Origin: Desulfobulbaceae bacterium
GTDB taxonomy: Bacteria; Desulfobacterota; Desulfobulbia; Desulfobulbales; Desulfobulbaceae
Direction: 5' to 3'
Length of the DNA stretch: 9,399 nt
Assembly (NCBI GenBank): GCA_003508005.1
Contig: DNUE01000012.1
Span: 1-9,399, forward strand
The position numbers and the translations under genes were made by a program. Under the pieces are notes generated by a model. That model did no database searches and was not told the origin of the DNA. It saw nothing but the letters and a program-made list of their open reading frames with translations. Every line of letters starts with the position of its first letter. The first letter of the stretch is position 1. Positions 6,389 to 9,399 of the stretch are shown here, one piece after another.

Positions 6389-6420
6389 AAAAAAAGGACA
6401 TAGATCCCCTGTGTCCCTCC
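6389..6420 (-). terminator. intrinsic terminator of the znuA-like/molybdenum-carrier unit
   Basis: On the minus strand GGACA (6416-6412) pairs with TGTCC (6400-6396) around an 11-base loop, with extra G-T and A-T pairing possible outwards, followed by seven T (6395-6389). It lies 62 bases after the upstream gene ends and 5 bases before the arsR -35, insulating the two units. Confidence 0.6.
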
Positions 6421-6434
6421 CTGAGTCTCAGCTT

Positions 6435-6458
6435 CGATTCCGATACCGACGCCGACCC
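6435..6458. repeat. four tandem CGANNC hexamers
   Basis: CGATTC, CGATAC, CGACGC and CGACCC follow each other without gaps in the 3' untranslated stretch after the molybdenum-carrier gene. They resemble the degenerate hexamer runs seen at ends of some proteobacterial genes. No function is evident and chance is possible. Confidence 0.35.
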
Positions 6459-6481
6459 TGATTGGCAAGGTAGGCGGATGA

Positions 6482-6961
6482 TCAGCAACCCTTTCTCTTT
6501 TTTTCTCCGGGCCAGTTGACGGCCAGGAGCAGCGTCAGCACTGCCACGTAGATGCGGGGCTCGTTGCTGGCCCTGGGGCCGGCAACATTCAGGGTCCAGA
6601 TACCATAACGCCTGAGCCAGTTTTCCACGGCAACCGCCGCATCGGCTAAGGGCACCTCCTGCAGGTCAATGGCAAGGCAGGGCCGGTCATAGCGGAGGGC
6701 CAGGCTCTCGGTCAGGGCTGAGCCGCCGGTCAGCGGGCCAAAGGAGAGGATCAGGGTTCCGTCGCCGGCGAGGATGTTTTTTTCGGTGCGTTCACGGTAG
6801 CTGTCGGATTCTGTCTCTCGGAGGCGATAGCGGGCCGGCAGCGGGCCGTCCTCCGCCTTGCGGCCCCTGGGAACCCAGCCGCCATGAGGAATGCCGAGCC
6901 TGATGGCCGCGTCCAGGGCGGCCCTATCCGCGCCGCTTTGGCCGCCGGAGATTATCTGCAC
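6482..6961 (-). CDS. putative molybdenum carrier protein (SLOG/MoCo_carrier family)
   Basis: A cytoplasmic Rossmann-like protein of 159 residues from a GTG start, matching the putative molybdenum carrier family related to the Moco carrier protein and the YpsA/LOG group. Visible motifs, numbered from the GTG: IISGGQSGADRAALD (3-17, nucleotide or cofactor loop), GGWVPRGRKAEDG (27-39), ESDSYRERTEKNI (about 51-63), LTGGSALT (about 77-84) and NVAGPRAS (about 125-132). The GTG at 6961 is preferred: GGAG lies 10 bases upstream, the family core begins at once, and it clears the upstream stop by 34 bases. An ATG at 7039 is the alternative; it lacks a ribosome site, overlaps the previous gene by 44 bases and adds a basic non-conserved stretch. 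It follows the ZnuA-like gene in one unit. Binding of molybdopterin is a family expectation only. Confidence 0.82.
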   Translation of the reverse strand: MQIISGGQSGADRAALDAAIRLGIPHGGWVPRGRKAEDGPLPARYRLRETESDSYRERTEKNILAGDGTLILSFGPLTGGSALTESLALRYDRPCLAIDLQEVPLADAAVAVENWLRRYGIWTLNVAGPRASNEPRIYVAVLTLLLAVNWPGEKKRKGC

Positions 6962-6995
6962 GGTTTTTCTGCTCCGCCCAGGCAAATCAAGGGTC

Positions 6996-7895
6996 CTATT
7001 TCGGCGGAGCTGGTTGCGCGGCGGCGATTTGCAGGGCAATGGTTTTCAGGTTCGCCAGATAATCCCGGGAGAGAGGGTCGAGGGCCACAACGCGGCCGCC
7101 GATGGAGCGGGCGATGGCTTCCGCGGTTTTTTCGGAAAACTGGGGCTGGACAAAGATGACCCGCACCTTGTCCCTTTTTGCCTCCTCGATCAGGCGGGCA
7201 AGATGCTGGGCCCCGGTTTCCTTGCCCAGGACGTTGATGGCCTTCTGCTTGAGGTTGTAGGCCTTGCAGAAATAGCCGTAGGAGGGATGGAACACATAAA
7301 TTGTCTGTCCGGCGAGGGGTTGCAGGATGGTCCGCACGGTTCGGTCAATTTCGTGGAGGTCGTCGGTCAGCCGGGCCAGGTTGCGGTCATAGTCCTCTCT
7401 CCCCTCCGGGTCAAGGGTCACCAGGGTAGAATGCATGCGCTGCGCCTGTGCTAACGCCAGGTTCGGGTCGAGCCAGGTATGGGGGTCCAACTCGCCGGCA
7501 TGGTCATGATGCTCTTCGCCAGATTCTGCTAACGGCAGCAGATCGATTCCTTCCTGCAGGTCAACGATCTTGAGGTCGGGAACGGTTCGTTGCAGCTTGG
7601 CGATCAGGGGGGCCTCGAAGGGGACGCCGATGCGGAAATAGATCTGAGCTTTGGCCAGCCTGGCCATCTGCCTGGGGGTTGGGGCGTAGGTGTGCGGGTT
7701 GTGACCGGATTGGACCAGGGTCTCCACCTGTACCCTGTTGCCGCCGACCCGCGCGGCCAGAAATTCTTCCGGGAGGATGGAGACAAAAATCTGCAGCTGC
7801 GGGACAGGTTCAGAGGTGCTGGCCGCCAGGGGGGCACAGAACAGACAGAGGAGAAGCACAAGGGCAGGGCACCGCAGGGTTTGAAATATGCTCAT
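6996..7895 (-). CDS. ZnuA-like metal ABC transporter substrate-binding protein
   Basis: A 299-residue periplasmic binding protein of the cluster A-I (ZnuA/TroA) family. Residues 1-25 are a signal peptide ending near PLAAS. The metal-ligand pattern is present: SGHNPHTYAPTP (H65/H68), DPHTWLDP (H139), FHPSYGYF (H203) and ALDPLSRDY (D273), which favours Zn or Mn. A short EEHHDHAGE loop (about 127-135) stands where ZnuA has its long histidine-rich loop. The start at 7895 is fixed by an in-frame stop five codons upstream (TAA at 7911-7913), although no clear ribosome site precedes it. No permease or ATPase gene lies next to it in the window; the following gene is a molybdenum-carrier-like protein. 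It may work with a transporter encoded elsewhere. Substrate is not determined. Confidence 0.88.
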   Translation of the reverse strand: MSIFQTLRCPALVLLLCLFCAPLAASTSEPVPQLQIFVSILPEEFLAARVGGNRVQVETLVQSGHNPHTYAPTPRQMARLAKAQIYFRIGVPFEAPLIAKLQRTVPDLKIVDLQEGIDLLPLAESGEEHHDHAGELDPHTWLDPNLALAQAQRMHSTLVTLDPEGREDYDRNLARLTDDLHEIDRTVRTILQPLAGQTIYVFHPSYGYFCKAYNLKQKAINVLGKETGAQHLARLIEEAKRDKVRVIFVQPQFSEKTAEAIARSIGGRVVALDPLSRDYLANLKTIALQIAAAQPAPPK

Positions 7896-8218
7896 GGCAG
7901 GGCGACGTTGTTATGTAGTTGAATTTTGAGGATTGATTCTGTAACCATTTACCACAGTTTTACGCCTGCGGCAATCCGTAACAGGAGCCGTCGATCGACA
8001 TGGGCGGGACCTGTATCCGTCAGGATTGCTGCCTTGGGATAGCTGCCTGGCCCGCGTGGCTGAGCACGTACGTCGGAAAAGCTCAGATTGACTGGCGCAG
8101 GACATTTTTTCCTCATGCTTTGAGATGCATCGCGTACGCTGATTTGATTCCAACGCTGCATTGCGTGAGTTAGATGGTGTAATTCGAGTGAATCTGACCC
8201 GCGGCACCCTCCAGTCGG

Positions 8219-8237
8219 TTTTGAAATTTTTTCAAAA
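8219..8237. repeat. perfect 8-bp inverted repeat TTTTGAAA-ttt-TTTCAAAA
   Basis: Eight-base perfect arms separated by three T. No T run follows on either strand (five G follow on the plus strand), so it is not a standard terminator. An operator in the mrpA leader region is the more likely reading. Confidence 0.45.
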
Positions 8238-8447
8238 GGGGGTTATGTACAGATGATATGCCAAAAAAATCCACTCTTGGGGTAGATCGTCTTTTCTGTC
8301 GGTTTGTGTTTCCTGATGCGGTATTCTGCAAAGAAAAAATCCGGGTCCGGCGTTGCCGTGAATCCGGCAGGTTCTGTGCAGAGCCCCGCAGGCATGAACG
8401 ACACGATGTTCAGTCGGAGAATGCGAAACGCATTGGAAATATGTAAA

Positions 8448-8477
8448 ATGGCGTCCTTCGGTTTCCTGGATTTCTAA
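8448..8477 (+). CDS. possible 9-codon leader ORF ahead of mrpA
   Basis: ATG-GCG-TCC-TTC-GGT-TTC-CTG-GAT-TTC-TAA encodes MASFGFLDF and stops 2 bases before the mrpA ATG. A GGAA lies 9 bases upstream of its start, whereas mrpA itself has no clear ribosome site, so translational coupling is possible. So short an ORF can also occur by chance. Confidence 0.25.
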   Translation: MASFGFLDF

Positions 8478-8479
8478 CC

Positions 8480-9399
8480 ATGAATCTGCTCCTCACCATC
8501 CTGATTCCCTTGTTTGGCGCAGTACTGCCACCGCTGGCCATGCGTCGGGGGCGCATGGCCAGCGCCTGGACCGCGGCTGCTGTGACGGCGGCTGCACTCT
8601 TGCTGTCGCTGGCACCGCTGCTGCTTGTTTTCAGCGGCAACCCGGTGGAAGCATCCTGGGCCTGGCTGCCGCAGGCCGGATTTGACATCCGCCTGCGCAT
8701 GGACGGCCTCGCCCTCCTGTTCGTGCTGCTGATCCTGGGCATGGGCCTGCTGATCATTCTTTACGCCCACTACTACCTGGCGGAGCACGAACCGGTCGGC
8801 CGCTTCTACGGCATGCTTCTCCTGTTCATGGCTTCCATGCTCGGCATTGTGCTGTCCGACCACCTGCTGCTCCTGCTGGTGTTCTGGGAACTGACTTCAC
8901 TCAGTTCTTTCCTGCTCATCAGCTTTTGGCACCAGCTACCAGAGGCCCGCTGCGGGGCGCGCATGGCCCTGGCGGTCACCGGCGCCGGCGGCCTGGCGAT
9001 GCTGGCCGGTTTCCTGCTGCTGGCCCATATCGTCGGCAGTTTTCAGATATCCGTCATCCTCGCTGCCGGCGACATCATCCGCAATCATCCGCTCTATGCG
9101 CCGACCCTGCTGTTGATCCTGCTCGGTGCTTTTACCAAGTCGGCGCAGTTCCCGTTCCATTTCTGGCTGCCGCATGCCATGGCGGCGCCCACCCCGGTCA
9201 GCGCCTACCTGCACTCGGCCACCATGGTCAAGGCCGGCGTATTCCTGCTGGCGCGGCTCTTCCCCGCCCTGTCCGGCACAGACCTCTGGTTCTTCGTGGT
9301 TGGCGGCACCGGTCTCGTTACGCTTCTGTTCGCGGCCTATACCGCCCTGTTCCAGCACGATCTGAAGGGACTGCTGGCCTATTCCACCATCAGCCATCT
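8480..9399 (+). CDS. mrpA: Na+/H+ antiporter subunit A, MrpA/MnhA type (5' part, cut by window edge)
   Basis: The first 306 residues of a large membrane protein of the NuoL/MrpA family; the frame is open to the window edge. MrpA is the main proton-pathway subunit of the multi-subunit Mrp cation/proton antiporter. Visible features: N-terminal helix MNLLLTILIPLFGAVLP; YAHYYLAEHEPVGRFYGML (about 95-113), typical of MrpA; E137 in VFWELTSLSSFLL, the conserved helix-5 glutamate; K220 in GAFTKSAQFPFHFWLPHAM; H246 and K251 in LHSATMVKAG; and D294/K296 in FQHDLKGLLAYSTISH. These are the charged residues of the proton channel in this family. The start is the only ATG after an in-frame stop (TAA at 8444-8446). 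NuoL or hydrogenase-4-type subunits are alternatives, but the YAHYYL and WELTSLSS contexts favour Mrp. Downstream mrp genes would settle it. Confidence 0.85.
   Translation, partial: MNLLLTILIPLFGAVLPPLAMRRGRMASAWTAAAVTAAALLLSLAPLLLVFSGNPVEASWAWLPQAGFDIRLRMDGLALLFVLLILGMGLLIILYAHYYLAEHEPVGRFYGMLLLFMASMLGIVLSDHLLLLLVFWELTSLSSFLLISFWHQLPEARCGARMALAVTGAGGLAMLAGFLLLAHIVGSFQISVILAAGDIIRNHPLYAPTLLLILLGAFTKSAQFPFHFWLPHAMAAPTPVSAYLHSATMVKAGVFLLARLFPALSGTDLWFFVVGGTGLVTLLFAAYTALFQHDLKGLLAYSTISH

Larger units (their letters stand above)
7896..8479. other. 584-base divergent intergenic region without a convincing gene
   Basis: This stretch lies between the divergent ZnuA-like gene and mrpA, and looks less GC-rich than its flanks. 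The minus strand has a frame open from about 8240 to 7949, but its first ATG is at 8161, giving 70 residues (MQRWNQISVRDASQ...), with no ribosome site. Two sites containing CGTACG (ACGTACGT at 8066-8073 and GCGTACGC at 8132-8139) and a GTAA-CCAT-TTAC dyad (7941-7952) are present. Promoters for both flanking genes must lie here, but no strong -35/-10 pair stands out. A decayed gene or a dispersed repeat would explain it. Confidence 0.5.

Noticed and set aside
6962..7039. ATG start of the molybdenum-carrier protein at 7039
   Set aside because: No ribosome site, 44-base overlap with the preceding gene and a non-conserved basic extension; kept as an alternative only.
8150..8180. Possible integron attC site (GTTAGAT core near 8171)
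   Set aside because: One 7-base core match only; no partner RYYYAAC core at the right distance and no attC fold.
7911..8207. 98-codon minus-strand ORF in the divergent spacer
   Set aside because: Low-complexity Ser/Arg-rich product with no recognised family; it overlaps another equally open frame, so neither is called a gene.
8258..8446. 62-codon plus-strand ORF before mrpA (MPKKSTLGVDRLF...)
   Set aside because: No suitably spaced ribosome site and an arginine/cysteine-rich composition typical of chance frames; no recognised family.
8240..8447. Riboswitch in the mrpA leader
   Set aside because: Short stems such as GCCG/CGGC (8355-8368) exist, but no conserved core of a known riboswitch class was recognised.
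8474..9397. Two long minus-strand ORFs opposite mrpA
   Set aside because: Gln/Glu/Gly/His-rich products that are antisense shadows of the clearly coding mrpA frame.

Overview
This GC-rich window reads as chromosomal DNA from an anaerobic or facultative bacterium. The gene families (a DUF318-type permease next to a tiny thioredoxin, a DUF2703 protein, a VKOR-thioredoxin fusion, a single-domain TrmO, a putative molybdenum carrier) recall Desulfobacterota such as Desulfobulbales or Desulfuromonadales. That placement is an impression from protein style, not a database result.

Layout. (1) Positions 156-6331 hold nine genes, all on the minus strand. In transcription order they are: an ArsR-family repressor with a CVC metalloid motif, TrmO, a cysteine-rich DUF2703 protein, a DUF318/ArsP_1 permease, a 76-residue CGKC thioredoxin, a tandem universal stress protein, a VKOR-thioredoxin fusion, a secreted CIPC thioredoxin and a CcdA-type membrane reductase. 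A TTGACA promoter overlapped by an inverted repeat precedes arsR, so the set looks like one autoregulated unit, possibly with internal promoters or a partial attenuator. (2) Positions 6389-7895 hold a second minus-strand unit: a ZnuA-like metal-binding periplasmic protein followed by a putative molybdenum carrier. It ends in a good intrinsic terminator just upstream of the arsR promoter. (3) Positions 7896-8479 form a 584-base divergent intergenic stretch with no convincing gene. It contains an unexplained open frame and a perfect 8-bp inverted repeat. (4) From 8480 to the right edge runs the 5' part of a plus-strand MrpA-type Na+/H+ antiporter subunit.

How it may work together. The first operon combines metalloid sensing (ArsR), a membrane exporter with a CSC motif, a soluble cysteine-rich protein that could carry the ligand, and thiol-redox modules acting on both sides of the membrane. 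These include one candidate oxidising branch (VKOR fusion) and one reducing branch (CcdA plus exported thioredoxin). A coherent reading is a thiol-based resistance or efflux system for arsenic, an organoarsenical or another soft metal(loid). The individual families are known; this full combination is the most interesting content of the window, and its substrate is inferred, not shown.
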